Of a DNA stretch of 64,000 nucleotides, positions 46,194 to 57,880 are shown piece after piece. A model generated the notes under the pieces. It was not told where the DNA came from and ran no database searches. It worked only from the letters and a program-made list of their open reading frames with translations. The stretch covers positions 7,222,744 to 7,286,743 of the forward strand of contig OX419759.1 in the NCBI GenBank assembly GCA_948567375.1. The letters are read 5' to 3'. The number at the start of each line of letters is the position of its first letter. Position 1 is the stretch's first letter. The DNA is from Lunularia cruciata (lineage: Eukaryota > Streptophyta > Marchantiopsida > Lunulariales > Lunulariaceae). The translations under genes were made by a program, and so were the position numbers.

Positions 46194-47948
46194 ATGACTG
46201 GGGGTCAATGCAAGTTGCGTGTGGGGATACTGGTGGTGGCTCTTGCTATGAGTGTGCTGTGCGTTGCAGCAGAAAGTGATAACAATAAGGTAGTGAAGCC
46301 GTGTCAGGATACGCTAGTGCAGAAGTATGATGGCTTCACATTTGGGTTTGTGATCTCGACCAATAATTCGTTCTATGTCAAGAGCAGGGGCCAGTCGGTG
46401 CAGTTGTCACCTTGTGACAGGCGCTTGACTCTGAATAGTGCTCAGGTGGCCGTCTTCCGACCGAAGGTCGATGAGATCAGTCTTCTGTTGATCAATTACA
46501 CACAACTGCGTGACCCCGTGAGTATATCTCCCTCTCTTTTGTGTTGTTTATGTGGCTGATAAGTTTGAGTTTGGAATCGATTCTGCTGTCTATGTTCGTT
46601 CAACATTTCGAGGTGTCATAGGTGCAGCCTAGATCCTGCATTTTCCAGTCTAGTCCAGTCCAGTCCAGTCGGTTATCATTTTCTATGAACTTAAGCTCCA
46701 GCTCCCTATCCACATTACGCTCTTTGCTGCAATTATCACAGTCAGTCAAGGAAATATCTGATCGTTTGGTTCTTAGCAAGAGCAAGAGGAGTCATCTTAG
46801 GCGATAGCGTTTTCTCCTGATAGAATACACTCGTCTACCGGCCTATATGGCACCAATCTTTTAATAACGTGTGCACAAATTGAGAGCCGAGGATAGCCGG
46901 TGGTATGATATATCAAGCTAGTTCTGGCTACTGGAATTTCAAAAGGGCTGAATTTGTGCCAATATTCTGATACGGCTTGCGAAATGCGTATCTCGACTTC
47001 TCGATCTAATGCAAATTATCTATAATTATAAAGACATTTGTCAGGAATTTGATAACTTCGATTTGTTGTAGTTGTGTAGCAATCATCATTCAGCAAAAGC
47101 TGCTGGTTCCAAGATTCCTCACTTCTTGTACATTTTAGGTGGAGGCCCCCCAACCCCCCCCCCCCTCCCGGCGAACAGTACGATAAATTCTCCAAAGGCT
47201 ATGTATTATACTGGAACTGTACAGCACACGAGCTTTTCTTTATACGGGGTACTTTTAGCAAGGAAAATAAGATCCTGGTCCGGTTTGTTGAGTAACTATT
47301 GAGATCAACGGTCATCTCAACGACGGACCCAAAAATTTAAGAAATTGCGCCATTACTGGGTAGAAGTAGCCTGACGTCGCTTCTCTTGGTGTTTGATGCA
47401 GAAAGACTTCGGAGGAAACGCAGTAGTCTTCGCTGGGAGTAAATTTGCTGCGGTGTCTACTCCAGTATTTCTTGCTAATAATACCTACCGCGTTACCAGT
47501 TTGTCATTGGTACGGGCGGCCATTACTCCAATGCGATTTTGCAGTGTTCAGAAACACGTTTTCCTCCTTTTCTCTTGCAGCGTTTATTTTTTCTCAACTA
47601 GCAAAACCTTGGACTGTGTCTGCAATGCAGGTGATGCACTTCGACAAGGGTAGATTGGTCTCTCTCTTATGGAAGAATGACAAGTGCAAGTCCTGTGAAG
47701 GAGGATCAAATACAACGTTCGTCTGTCTCAAAGGAGGTCAATGTGCTATCAAAAGTAGCAACTGCATATCGTCAGGAGGCAAAGTGGACTGCAGTTTGAG
47801 CATCCAGACTACGTTTTCTGGAACTGACAAGAATGATGATGTACTGAACACCTGGTATCAGCTCGACAATCTTCAGCAGTATTCACTGTACTCACTATAC
47901 AGCAACTTGAAGTCGACCCTCAAGTCACAGTTCAACCTCTTCTTTTAA
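46194..47948 (+). CDS. Expp1-like plant secreted protein, three exons
   Basis: The exons 46194-46517, 47402-47509 and 47631-47948 are all phase 0 and join into 249 residues. Residues about 1-26 form a signal peptide (LRVGILVVALAMSVLCVAA). The mature part has 'KYDGFTFGFVISTN', 'LWKNDKCKSC', several cysteines (163, 166, 176, 182, 189, 198) and the C terminus 'WYQLDNLQQYSLYSLYSNLK'. This pattern matches plant proteins annotated 'Expp1 protein precursor', a secreted family of unknown function. Sequons for N-glycosylation occur near residues 57, 101, 134 and 171. A further in-frame ATG at 46146 would only lengthen the N terminus and spoil the signal peptide. Intron 1 contains a long C-run at about 47146-47168. 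Confidence 0.85.
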
Positions 47949-50900
47949 TCAAAGTGCTCTTCTCCAACTGTATAAGCTGGATATCACCTCTCAAACAAAC
48001 GTTGTCGTTGGTGTTGGTGCTTCCACGACATCTTCTCGCGTTTGTCTGGAACATTTCTCTTTACCTGGCTCGTCCTTGAGCTTTAGGCTTAGCTTCTTGA
48101 TAACAAGGGTCTGTGAATTTCTCGTGCACAGCGTGTGGGAAGTAATTAGTAACTTCGATGATTTGAGCGTTTCGCACTTTCTTCCTGGGGTTTGGAGCAC
48201 TGAGGTTGTAGCCTAGGTTTGTTCATAGGATTGTAGTAGTAGGCATACCGTGTAGTACGCTTTTTCAAGGATTTCTCAAAAAGCATGCTGTGTTTAGAAT
48301 TAAGTCATTCTTTTGGAGTATCAGGAGAGCTTTGCGTTTTCCAGGCGGAGGCGAAGACTGATGCTAGGTTGGCGTTAGGTTTGCTCGTCGATTTACCAGT
48401 TTGCAGAAGTGGACCAGAACTGCTTTGGAGGCAGTTGGCGAACTATGTTACCTATCAAATATGCATGTCGAGCATGATCATGACTGTATTGTCGCATGTC
48501 GAGCATGATCAAGTATGCATATCAAATATGCATGTATTTAAAGTCGAGTTATTCTTTCGGTAATGAGAGAGAGCCTGCATATTCCAGCAAAAGGTTGTAA
48601 CTGGTCTCGGGCTATTTATGCATGGTAAACGATAACAATGTAATCTAAGCGGAAGGCGGCACGTGCAGTGTTCTCAAATTGTGCCAATCTGTGGTGTTGC
48701 CAATTAGCTCATGAAGTATTTCAGAGGAGTGTTTCAGACAGACTTTGCGTGTAGGGCCTTGCTTAGTCTGAAGATTAAAACGGGTTTTCCTTGTACACGT
48801 GAAGTAGGTCGAATCATTCTCAAATGTTAGCCTAAGAGTCTGTGTAGTATGTTTGTAAAGTGTTTGAATTGCAAGTGAATCAAGTAGGCACCTTAAGCTA
48901 AGGTAGGCACCTTAGCTCGGCATATCGAGTTTATTGGTCCTTGAAACGCCTGAACTTCCTCCACCGCAGACTTCGATACCCCACCTTCACGACGTGGAAG
49001 TATGTGAGTAACATCAATAACCTTGGAAGATTGATTGGCAACAAGGAATACAAAAACCGTTGTCAGTTCTTCAACAGGGATTTGTTCTTTGGCCATCATG
49101 GAGATTGAGCATCACATTATGCAGGTGGGACATGGTTTGAACGTCTCTTTCGTTGATTTCTGTAGTAGTTAGATGTTCTGCCGGAAATGATTTATATCGA
49201 TAGCGTGAGTTTTCCATGGTGGGAAAGGTTCCCCTCGCTCCTGCTTCATCACCATAGAAGATTTAAGCGACCGAAACTCTGCGAGTCACCACACTTCCGT
49301 GGAACTAGGACGAGCTTTGACTTCAGAGACCTGTTTATCTCCGAAGTAGCTGGGCTGGAGCGTGTGAAACCTGAAGAAGTCAGGCAGACCCGAAGACGAA
49401 CAAGTAAGATCAGAGTTGCCGATGGAAAGTCGGTCATCCCACTATGGAAACATGCATCGGGATTTCATCAACAGAATGAAGGGACTAGAGTGTTCAGGTT
49501 CACACTCAGAAAATAGCTAATAGTCTGAGAAAGAAGCTCTTCTCACAAACTTATTGAAAATATAGGGAGTTTTCCCGATAGGAGGACAATGCCATAAGGT
49601 AAGAAACAAGGTCACTCTGGCAATCAGGATGAATTGTTCAAATGTTCATTGAAACTAGAAGAACAAAATTCCAGCTGCCTAAAGTCATTCCGGGAGTGGA
49701 TGATGCATGACTATGAATGAGCGAAGAATGGCAAACAAAATCTTGAAATTTTCTTTCACACAAACTATTGTTGCATTGAAACGAACAATTGTTGTTAGCG
49801 CTCCGGCACTACTTGATAGATCGCGTGTAACTGATATTTGTTTGCATTTGGTTTTGTGTAACGGCGAGACTCATAAACAAGAAGCGCAACGCTAAAACAT
49901 ACAGAAATATGTATCCAGACATGGAAATAATCTCCTTGTTTTCGTCCCTTTAAGTATTTCATCGTTTCCTATTTCATAGCTAATGTACATAAAAAATTGA
50001 CAAGCATTTCGGAGAAAATAACTTGTGTTAATAAAAGATATAATATCCAGAATAGAATTTCCATGCTTAATAGGGAACAGTTGTTTAATATCAACTCCCA
50101 CGGACAGATTCTATATTAAAACACACAATACCACGAGGTCATTATATCTTACCAAAAGGGTGGACTGACAAGTTATGTGTAACAAAGATATGAAAAAAAG
50201 GTCATATTGTGAACCAATTAAGCAAGCGATTTGGTGGGAGCAGCTTTTGATGTTTATTATCGTTGGAATGATTGTATTGCTATGCTTGAATCAAATCAAT
50301 GAGCCAAAGTCCTTTTACTCCAATATCAACTAAGTAATATGCTGATATTTATTTCTACGAGCATAAAGTACTTCTAAAGGAAATGTCATAATTTAGGTAC
50401 ATCATTACCCACGTCTCTACACGCTATTAAATGTACAAATTCAATATCTGGATTCCAAAAAGATTCTCTGTTTTAACGGAATCTTAGAAGTAGATTGAAA
50501 AACAGATTGAAATCAACATCTAAAAAAGGATTTCTGAAATTTTTTTTTCAGAATGCATATTTATTTTAAATTATTTTTGAAATGTGTCATATGTTATTTG
50601 TTATTGTCATATGTTATTTTCACTGCACTTCTTTCCAGTTTTTTAGAACGCATGCTTATGTTTAAATGTTTTCCACTTTTTTGTCATACGTTATGGGATG
50701 GCACTTCTTTCCAGATCGCCGAAGCTAATAAAGTATTAGCTAAGTATAAATTGTACAATAAGTTACTTTCGGTAAAACTTATGAATAACCTTTTAGTTTC
50801 AAAATAAAACAAAATTTGTCCTCTATCTCTGTTGCACCTCGAAATCATCAAATCTATCTAGTTGTCAATATTCCAAATTATAAAATGAAATAAATAAATA

Positions 50901-51060
50901 AAAATATTTCCTTTATGGAATCAGCTTGTTTTTGTATGGCTGAACCTACTAATTAATAAAATGGCAAAGTAGTATACCTTGAAGGAAAAAGGAAACAAGG
51001 CACTAAGAAGTGCAAAAAGAGATAACAATCTATAGTAATCTATTGCTCAACTAGAAGTAC
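47949..51060. other. 3' flank of the Expp1-like gene and intergenic sequence
   Basis: No recognised gene. A direct repeat GCATGTCGAGCATGATCA occurs at about 48463 and 48496, and GTAGGCACCTTA is repeated around 48886-48910. A 109-codon plus frame at 49187-49516 has no recognisable domain. From 49.7 kb on the sequence becomes AT-rich. Confidence 0.45.
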
Positions 51061-51904
51061 TCCAATGTTATATCTGGAAACTAGGGAAGGAATGCTAGAT
51101 GTTATAAGAGCTTCTATTGCCGCTACCCTTCTCTAAAGGCCCAATAAGCTCTTGAGTATTGAAAGAGTATAAACTGATGAGCTCTTAGTCTAAATATAAG
51201 GCAACCTTGGTTGGAGAAATAGCCATATCTCCTCACCTCTACAAAGAACCTCATATTGCCTCTCAAGGGAAATCATTGAACTATTGTTAAAGTTGCACAA
51301 AAATCTCTACAACCAAAGGTATCAAAGGATAGTCGTGTTGCATAATGGTCTTCCTTCTCCTTGGTAGTGATGATTGTTATCATTCTTGCCTGAATACAGG
51401 TTCATACTAGTTACTTTGCTAGTAGAGGGTTTGTGACCACCATATCAAACATGGTATGCTGTCTATTTGCAAAAATGACTATATCTACTCTCACATGCTA
51501 ATGAGGTGGTCCAAGAAAATCCAAGCATTACTCAATCTATACTTGATACCATGTAGATAATAGGTTTAATTATATTATATCTTGGATGACATCATGAACT
51601 GTAGGAAATACTTCATTTAAAGAACATTGTAAAATGTGTATGTTATATGTGTCATATAGGGATGCACAATGCACTAACCTAGTAATAGTGGAAGTGTTGG
51701 ATGTGGTAAACCTAAATGTAGGTAGAGTACCATAGTAAAATCTTTGAATGTGAAAGGAAATTCCTCAATCAAAGGGGAGACATGGAGCCAAGCTCAAGAG
51801 ACCTTTCCTCCACAAGAGAGAATACTAGCTCTATCAAGTAAAGGCACATGAGTGAGATAAGAGTGTACACATTGGTAATGGTATGAGTATGCATACATTC
51901 ACTA
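51061..51904. repeat. Unclassified dispersed repeat, copy 3, left part
   Basis: It shares 'GTTGCATAATGGTC', 'CCTTGGTAGTGATGATTG', 'ACTATATCTACTCTCAC' and 'GGAGCCAAGCTC' with the copies near 27.6 and 38.6 kb. It breaks off exactly at the left border of the chromodomain element and resumes after 57556 with 'AGATTTGCTTGAAT', as expected if the element inserted into it. Confidence 0.6.
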
Positions 51905-52326
51905 TGTAAAAGACCAAACCCGAGGAGAGAAATAGGAGAATGGAAACTCACATTGGGACACTTGAATGAGGGAAAACTCCAAATGCCTAGCATGAGCTTT
52001 GGCTTTGGTATTTATAGGTAGCATACAAGACCCTTAAAGCTTCTCAAGAAGCTTCCTTGAGCCGCTTTCTTGGAGTGCAAGCCAAGTTAACCAAGAAACT
52101 TTTCAAGAAGCTTCCTTTTAGAAGCAACCTACTTGGCATGCAAGCTAAGCTAGTTAGAAGCTTCTAGAAGCTTCCTTCTAGAAGCTACCTACTTAGGGTG
52201 CAAGTTAACTAGTTGGGAAGCTTCCCAAGAAGCTTCTTAGATGCTTCTAGAAATTCTAGGCTATTTTGTCTTATTATCTACTTTGCAAGCCCAATTAACT
52301 TCATAGCTAAACTCCATATTCTTACA
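51905..52326 (-). repeat. 3' LTR of the chromodomain element
   Basis: TGTAAAAGACC...TTCTTACA on plus. In sense direction U3 contains repeated GAAGCTTC modules, including GAAGCTTCTAGAAGCTTC at 52157-52174, upstream of a TATA-like CCTATAAATACC near 52010. It ends directly at the polypurine tract on the inner side. Confidence 0.95.
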
Positions 52327-52341
52327 TATTCCCCTGCCGCT
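52327..52341 (-). other. Polypurine tract
   Basis: On the minus strand GGCAGGGGAATA immediately precedes the 3' LTR. This is the expected primer site for plus-strand DNA synthesis. It overlaps the end of the coding frame ('SGRGI'). Confidence 0.85.
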
Positions 52342-55300
52342 AGTTGGTGACGTCCTCGTCGCCAGTGAAGCTTCAAATTCCTTGATGGCCATATGTGCAT
52401 TCTGGAGGTGGGAAAGAGGTTCCCATGTGGCATCATGAAGGGGATACCCTTTCCAAAGGACCTTGTACTCCGTATGTTGGCGACAGCCTCGTTGAATATG
52501 GTGACGTGCAAGGATACAATCAACTTCGTACTCCTCATGATCATTGATAGGGACAGGCAGAGGAGGAGGTTGGACTCAAGAGGAAAAGGAAGAGGGGTTA
52601 GGAACAAAGGGTTTCAACTTGGAAACATGAAAGACAGGATAGATACGCATGTGACAAGGCAAGGCAAGTTGATAAGCAACAAGAGAGACAATGTGGGTGA
52701 TATCAAAGGGTCCTATCCAATTAGGAGCAAATTTTCAAACTTGGGTATCAAGTGGGAGAGGGAGGTTACTAGAGAATAACATGACTTTATCACCAACTTC
52801 AAAGGTAAGATCATGACGATGGTGGTCCGTATATTGTTTTTGGTGATTCTGAGCAACAAGGAGGTGAGACTTGGCTTGTTGGAGAGATTGGGATATAGTG
52901 GTCAAGAATGTGGAAGTATGAGGAACCTAAGAGGAAGGGGGAGCAAGAAGAGAATCTGGAACAAGCGGATCTTGGCCAAAATTGAGAAAGAAGGGAGAAA
53001 ATCAAGTGCTTGCCTGTTTGGAATTGTTGTAGGTAAATTCTGCAGCTGTAAGACATTAATCCCAGTTGGTATGGTGTACATTGACAAAGGACATCAACAT
53101 ATCCTCCAATGTACAATTTGCGCGTTTGATTTGTCCATCAGTTTGAGGATGATAGGCCGTGGACAAAGCAAGCTTGGTGTCAAGTATCTGGAAGAGTGCT
53201 TGCCAAAACTTCCCGGTAAATCAAGGATCACGGTCGGAGATGAGTACATGTGGCATCCCATGATGCTTGAAGACATTGTTGAAGTAGATTTGCGCTAAGG
53301 TTGGAGCATCCACGGTATCACAGGTTGGTGCCAAGTGGATTTGCTTACTAAGCTTATCCACAAACACCATGATTGCGGTGTGTCCTTGTTTTGTCTTTGG
53401 CAAGGATGTGATGAGATCCAAGCTCATATGCTCCCAGAAAGTGGATGGAATGGCGAGTGGTTGAAGGAGTCCACTCGGCTTTTGGTTGCTGGCGTTGTTA
53501 CATTGGCAACTCTCACATCATCGGACAAAGTCTCGAACATCTTGTGTCATGTTGGGCCACCACCATTGGTGTTGGAGGGTGCCCAAGGTCTTGTCCACTC
53601 CCATGTGACCAACTATTGGTAAATCATGGGCTTCTTGAAGGCGCACAAGTGGAAGATCACCTTTGGCTGGAACATAGATCTGGTCTGCATGGAATAAAAG
53701 GCCTTCCTTGAAGGAGAAGGTTTTGTACTCCTTGTCGCATGCTATCAGATGTCCCTTTACCATTTGGAAGAAGGGATCTTGTTGTAGAGCTGATTGAAAC
53801 TCATTATGGACCTTAGGGTCAATGGACACTGTTGTAATTGCCACCATGGTGAGAGGAAGAGCCTTCAAATCAAGTCGTCGTGATAGAGCATCAGAGATGA
53901 CATGGAACCAACTTGGTTTGTACTCAAGTTTGATGTCAAAAAATTGGAGTTGCTCTTCCCATCGATGATGCCGACTCTTCATGTGCTCCAAGTGTAAGGT
54001 CTGCAACAATGGCTTGTGATCAGTTTGCATGATCACTTGTTTCCCCAAGAGATAATGCCTCCATACCTTGGTGGCATATACCATTGCAAGTTGTTCACGA
54101 TCTTGAGCAGAGCAATTTCTTTCAACTATATTTAGTCGGCGAGATACAAAGGCAATATGATGTAGTCCATCTGGAAATTCTTGTTGCAACACAGCTCCAA
54201 TTGCAAAGTTAGAAGCATCAAAATCAACCACACAAGGTAGTTGAGGATCATATGGTTGAAGAATGGGTCTTGAAGACACCATATGCTTTAACTTCTGGAA
54301 TGCTTCTTCATGCTTGGTGGTCCACTGGAAGCTCAAGTTCTTTCCCAAGAGGTTAGTCAATGGTGCAGCAACATGAGTATAATAGTGGATGAACCGTCGG
54401 TAAAAACTGGCCAATCCATTGAATGCTCATACTTATGTAGCATCCTTTGGTGTAGGCCAATCAATAGTGGCCTTGATCTTCTCTTCTTCCATCTTGATCC
54501 CCTCTGATGAGATCTTATGACCCAAGAAGGTAACCTCCTTCTGCCAAAAAGCACACTTTGACTTCTTGCAATAAAATTTCCACTGTGGTAGTCATCTTAG
54601 GATTTCTCGCACATGATTCACGTGTTCTGCCTCTATCCTACTATAGATTAAGATATCATCTAAGAACACCACCACGGACTGATCCAATAGTCACTCCAAC
54701 ACCTAATGCATCTGATCCATGAAGATTGCTGGAGCATTAGTGAGTCTGAAAGGTAGAACTCTCCACTCAAAATGTCCATACCTTGTGCGAAAAGCAGTCT
54801 TTTGCACGTCCTCTCCTTCAATAGGAATTTTCCAATAGCCGCTATGAAGATCCAGCTTGGAAAAGTAGCGTGCTCCACTTAGTTGATCAAGTAGGTCATC
54901 GATCCGGGGCAAGGGATATGCATTCTTCACGGTTTGCTTATTGAGTCCACGGTAATCAATACAGAAACAAAGTCCTCCATCCTTCTTTGGAACAAATAGT
55001 ACCGGTGTTCCCCAAGGAGAGGTACTATGTCGTATGAAATCCTTCTCCAACAACTCTGTAAGTGTTTTGTACAACTCCTCCAACTCCTTTGGTGAGAGCC
55101 AATAGATTGGTCTACTCATTGGAGTACTCCTTGGCAATAACTCGATCTTGAAGTGCATACCTCAATCAGAGGGTAATCCCTTTGGTAGATCATCCGGAAA
55201 CACATCTGCAAACTCCTGAACTATCCGATCAACCATTGCTTGATGAGGCTCTTGGTCCTCCTCAGATTGTTCTTGTGCAATCGGCTTGATCCACACTATG

Positions 55301-55980
55301 AAGACAAACTTATCTTCCTCCAAAGCTTGCTCTATGGCCGCTTCATTAACAAACTTCCCTTCCAAGGACCCATCTCTCTTCCAAGCTTGCTCCATGGTTG
55401 CCTTCTTGGCAAACTTCCCATCTTGGGACTCATCTCCCTTCCAGATTCTCTCTATGGGTACCTTCTCGACAAACTTCCCATCTTGGGACTGACTATTCTT
55501 AGGCATCTTACTTAGAGGTGCCATACAACCTAATTAGAATTTTCTACCTTGGTGTTGTACTTGAATTTGTTGTTGGGTCCAATCAAATTGAACCTTATGA
55601 CGTTCAAGCCAAGGTAGACCCAGAATGATATCATAGTGTAGAGGTGCCACTACAAACCTCATACACTCCAAATACTCCTTCCCAATCTTGAAGGTAATAG
55701 GATATGAGGTGCGGAATGCAGAACCCTTTTTACCATCCGCCATCATCAAACTACTTCCAAACATTGGCTTGATAGGAATACCCAATTCCTTTGCTACTTG
55801 CATAGACATGCAATTCTCTGAACTTCCAAAATCAACCAAAATCCTACAATCTCGATTAGATATTGTACCTTGCAAGTGAAGCAAACTTGCATAGGTCAAG
55901 CCTTCAATCCCATTGGAACTAATCAAGCTCCCAATAGGTGGCTCAAAATCTCCTATTGGGATTCTTTATTTCCATGATCA
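52340..55980 (-). pseudogene. pol (protease, RT, RNase H, integrase, chromodomain), multiply interrupted
   Basis: One minus-strand frame can be followed across about 3.6 kb despite stops. Protease (55926-55534): 'RILVDFGSSENCMS', with DFG where DSG/DTG is expected. A linker with three 20-residue repeats (about 55490-55310). Reverse transcriptase (55158-54600): '[20 protein letters not shown]' and 'FLDDILIYS', with stops near 54700 and 54600. RNase H (54414-53850): 'FDASNFAIGAVLQQE' and 'QTDHKPLLQT'. Integrase (about 53750-52920): zinc-binding 'HDLPIVGHMGVDK', 'SLDLITSLP', 'ISDRDP', and 'YHPQTDGQIKRAN', where K replaces the catalytic E. Chromodomain (about 52540-52400): 'EYKVLWKGYPLHDATWEPLS', the hallmark of chromodomain Ty3/gypsy elements. 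Stops lie near 55530, 55160, 54700, 53515 and 53220 among others. Confidence 0.93.
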
Positions 55981-56858
55981 TTCTGTTCCACAAACTCCAT
56001 CTGGGCAACTTGTTGAGGTTACCCATTCCTAAGTGGACATTCAACAATGCAATGTCCAACTTGGCAACAATAAAAGCAACCTTCATTTTGTCGTAATCTT
56101 TCTCTATCTACTATGCCAAGTGGTCTTTGTTGGATAGCATCAATCTCCATTGGTACCGGTTCTTCCACTCATGCGTAGTGTACTAGTAGGCTTTGTGTAG
56201 GTTGAGGTCGAGACCAAGTTGTCGCAACCAAGGAATCGTAATGCTCAGCCAATTGCATGGCTTCTTCTACGTTTTGTGGCTCCCGCATGGTCACTTCCAA
56301 TTTGGTTTGTGACTTCAATCCTCGCACAAATCGATCCAGAACTTCACCTTCTTGGATATCTGGAATTTGCATGATGATGTTCTGAACTTGTGTGATGTAG
56401 CTTCTCATTGAGCCAATCTGCCTCAACTCTACCAATTTATCTCGTGCGACTCAGGTGGCATTTATAGTTTGAAATCGACCAAGTATTGCATCTTTGAATT
56501 CTGCCCATGTCAAAATTGGTGTAACAATTTGTCGTTCAGCTCTTTCTACTCGGAATTGCCACCAAAGTTTTGCCATGCCATCCAATTGGCTAGAAGCAAA
56601 GAGAATTTGTTTCCGCTCATTTTGAAGATTGGTGGCTTCAAAGTAACATTCAAAGTCAAACACACAATTCTCCACTATGCTTGGAAGATTCTTGCCTTCA
56701 AACACCTTGGGTTTCAGAAATCAAATGTGATCTTCTCCATCTCAAATTGGTGCTCTATCTATCTATTCTCGTCATTGCTGGTCTCGTTCATCCAACAATC
56801 AAGTAAGATGCTCGATTTGTTATTGCATTGCAAGGATAACATCCGGTATTTCTGCCAT
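55980..56858 (-). pseudogene. gag with CCHC zinc knuckle, interrupted
   Basis: The probable ATG lies at 56858-56856 (MAEIPDVILAMQ, then a stop). Several stops fall within the first 50 codons, at places where Gln or Arg codons are expected. Then 'FEGKNLPSIVENCVFDFECY', 'QLDGMAKLWWQF' and 'LTWAEFKDAILGRF' mark a retrotransposon gag domain, followed by 'MQIPDIQEGEVLDRFVRGLK'. The nucleic-acid-binding knuckle CFYCCQVGHCIVEC (56078-56037) keeps the C-X2-C-X4-H-X4-C spacing exactly. The frame then changes before the protease. Confidence 0.9.
56037..56078 (-). other. Gag zinc knuckle (CCHC)
   Basis: CFYCCQVGHCIVEC fits C-X2-C-X4-H-X4-C with no deviation. It is one of the few functional motifs of this element that remains intact. 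Confidence 0.92.
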
Positions 56859-57116
56859 TGCTACTACTCTATTCCACTACCCTCAATTTATCTTGTTGAT
56901 TAACACATAGATACAACACTTCCACCGTTCTCCATAAGTTACAACTAGAAGTATCAAGGGTTCCTCTAACATGGTGATCATATGTAGAAAATCCTGCCCA
57001 AAGTGTGAGGTGATGAATTGTGTGAAACGATGTTTTGGTAATATCTGGACATGAAAGTCCCAATGGTTTGGCAGAAGTGGATTTGGTGGTCCATAAATTC
57101 CATCCATCCCATTCTT

Positions 57117-57128
57117 GCTCTGATACCA
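57117..57128 (-). other. Primer binding site for initiator tRNA-Met
   Basis: On minus the 5' LTR ends in TTTTACA, followed after one base by TGGTATCAGAGC. This is the complement of the 3' end of plant initiator tRNA-Met and the standard PBS of many Ty3/gypsy and Ty1/copia elements. Confidence 0.95.
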
Positions 57129-57129
57129 A

Positions 57130-57551
57130 TGTAAAAGACCAAAACCGAGGAGAGAAATAGGAGAATGGATACTCACATTGGGACACTTGAATGAGGAAAA
57201 ACTCCAAATGCCTAGCATGAGCTTCGGCTTTGGTATTTATAGGTAGCATACAAGACACTTGAAGCTTCTCAAGAAGCTTCCTTGAGCCGCTTTCTTGGAG
57301 TGCAAGCCAAGTTAACCAAGAAGCTTCTCAAGAAGCTTCCTTCTAGAAGCCGCATACTTGGCATGCAAGCTAAGCTAGTTAGAAGCTTCTAGAAGCTTCC
57401 TTCTAGAAGCTACCTACTTAGGGCGCAAGTTAACTAGTTGGGAAGCTTCCCAAGAAGCTTCTTAGATGCTTCTAGAAATTCTAGGCTATTTTGTCTTATT
57501 ATCTACTTTGTAAGCCCGACTAACTTCGTAGCTAAACTCCATATTGTTACA
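57130..57551 (-). repeat. 5' LTR of the chromodomain element
   Basis: It is the same length as the 3' LTR with about 18 substitutions. It carries GAAGCTTCTAGAAGCTTC at 57382-57399 and a TATA-like element near 57235 in sense order. It is the likely promoter of the element. Confidence 0.95.
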
Positions 57552-57556
57552 CACTA

Positions 57557-57880
57557 AGATTTGCTTGAATCTTCTTAGACGCTAATGATACAAAATCAAT
57601 AAAAGCAAGGAGTGCTCTGCATGTAAGGCTTGGTAATATATTGCAAGACAAACACATATAAGAGTGGAGATAATAATTTATTGAATGAATTGTCACAATA
57701 GATGCCAAAAGAAAGGTGTCCATGGTGTAAGAACCTACTTGTTTGTAAGAGGGAGAGTAAGGTCCATGCTACTAAATAGGCTATGGGCACAATAATCTTA
57801 CAACATGAGACCACAACCTCTCATAGCTAAGGAAGACTTATTTGTAGCTTGCACCATTCGTTCAATTGCTATTGGAGTAT
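57557..57880. repeat. Unclassified dispersed repeat, copy 3, right part
   Basis: It resumes the sequence interrupted at 51904. 'AGATTTGC(T/C)T' and later 'ATCTTACAACATGAGACCAC' match 'AAGATTTGCCT' and 'TTCTTACAACATTAGATCAC' of the 39.4-39.8-kb copy. Confidence 0.55.

Larger units (their letters stand above)
51905..57551 (-). mobile_element. Complete Ty3/gypsy chromodomain LTR retrotransposon (degenerate)
   Basis: The 5647-bp element has two 422-bp LTRs (51905-52326 and 57130-57551), each TG..CA. It is flanked by the exact target duplication CACTA (51900-51904, 57552-57556). On the minus strand the order is 5' LTR, initiator-tRNA-Met PBS, gag with zinc knuckle, protease, reverse transcriptase, RNase H, integrase, chromodomain, PPT and 3' LTR. 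I count about 18 differences between the LTRs, roughly 4%, so the insertion is not recent. Every enzymatic region carries stops or altered catalytic residues, so it is not autonomous. Confidence 0.97.

Noticed and set aside
52393-53711. Several plus-strand frames of 90-160 codons in the retrotransposon
   Set aside because: They are antisense shadows of the minus-strand integrase and chromodomain region.
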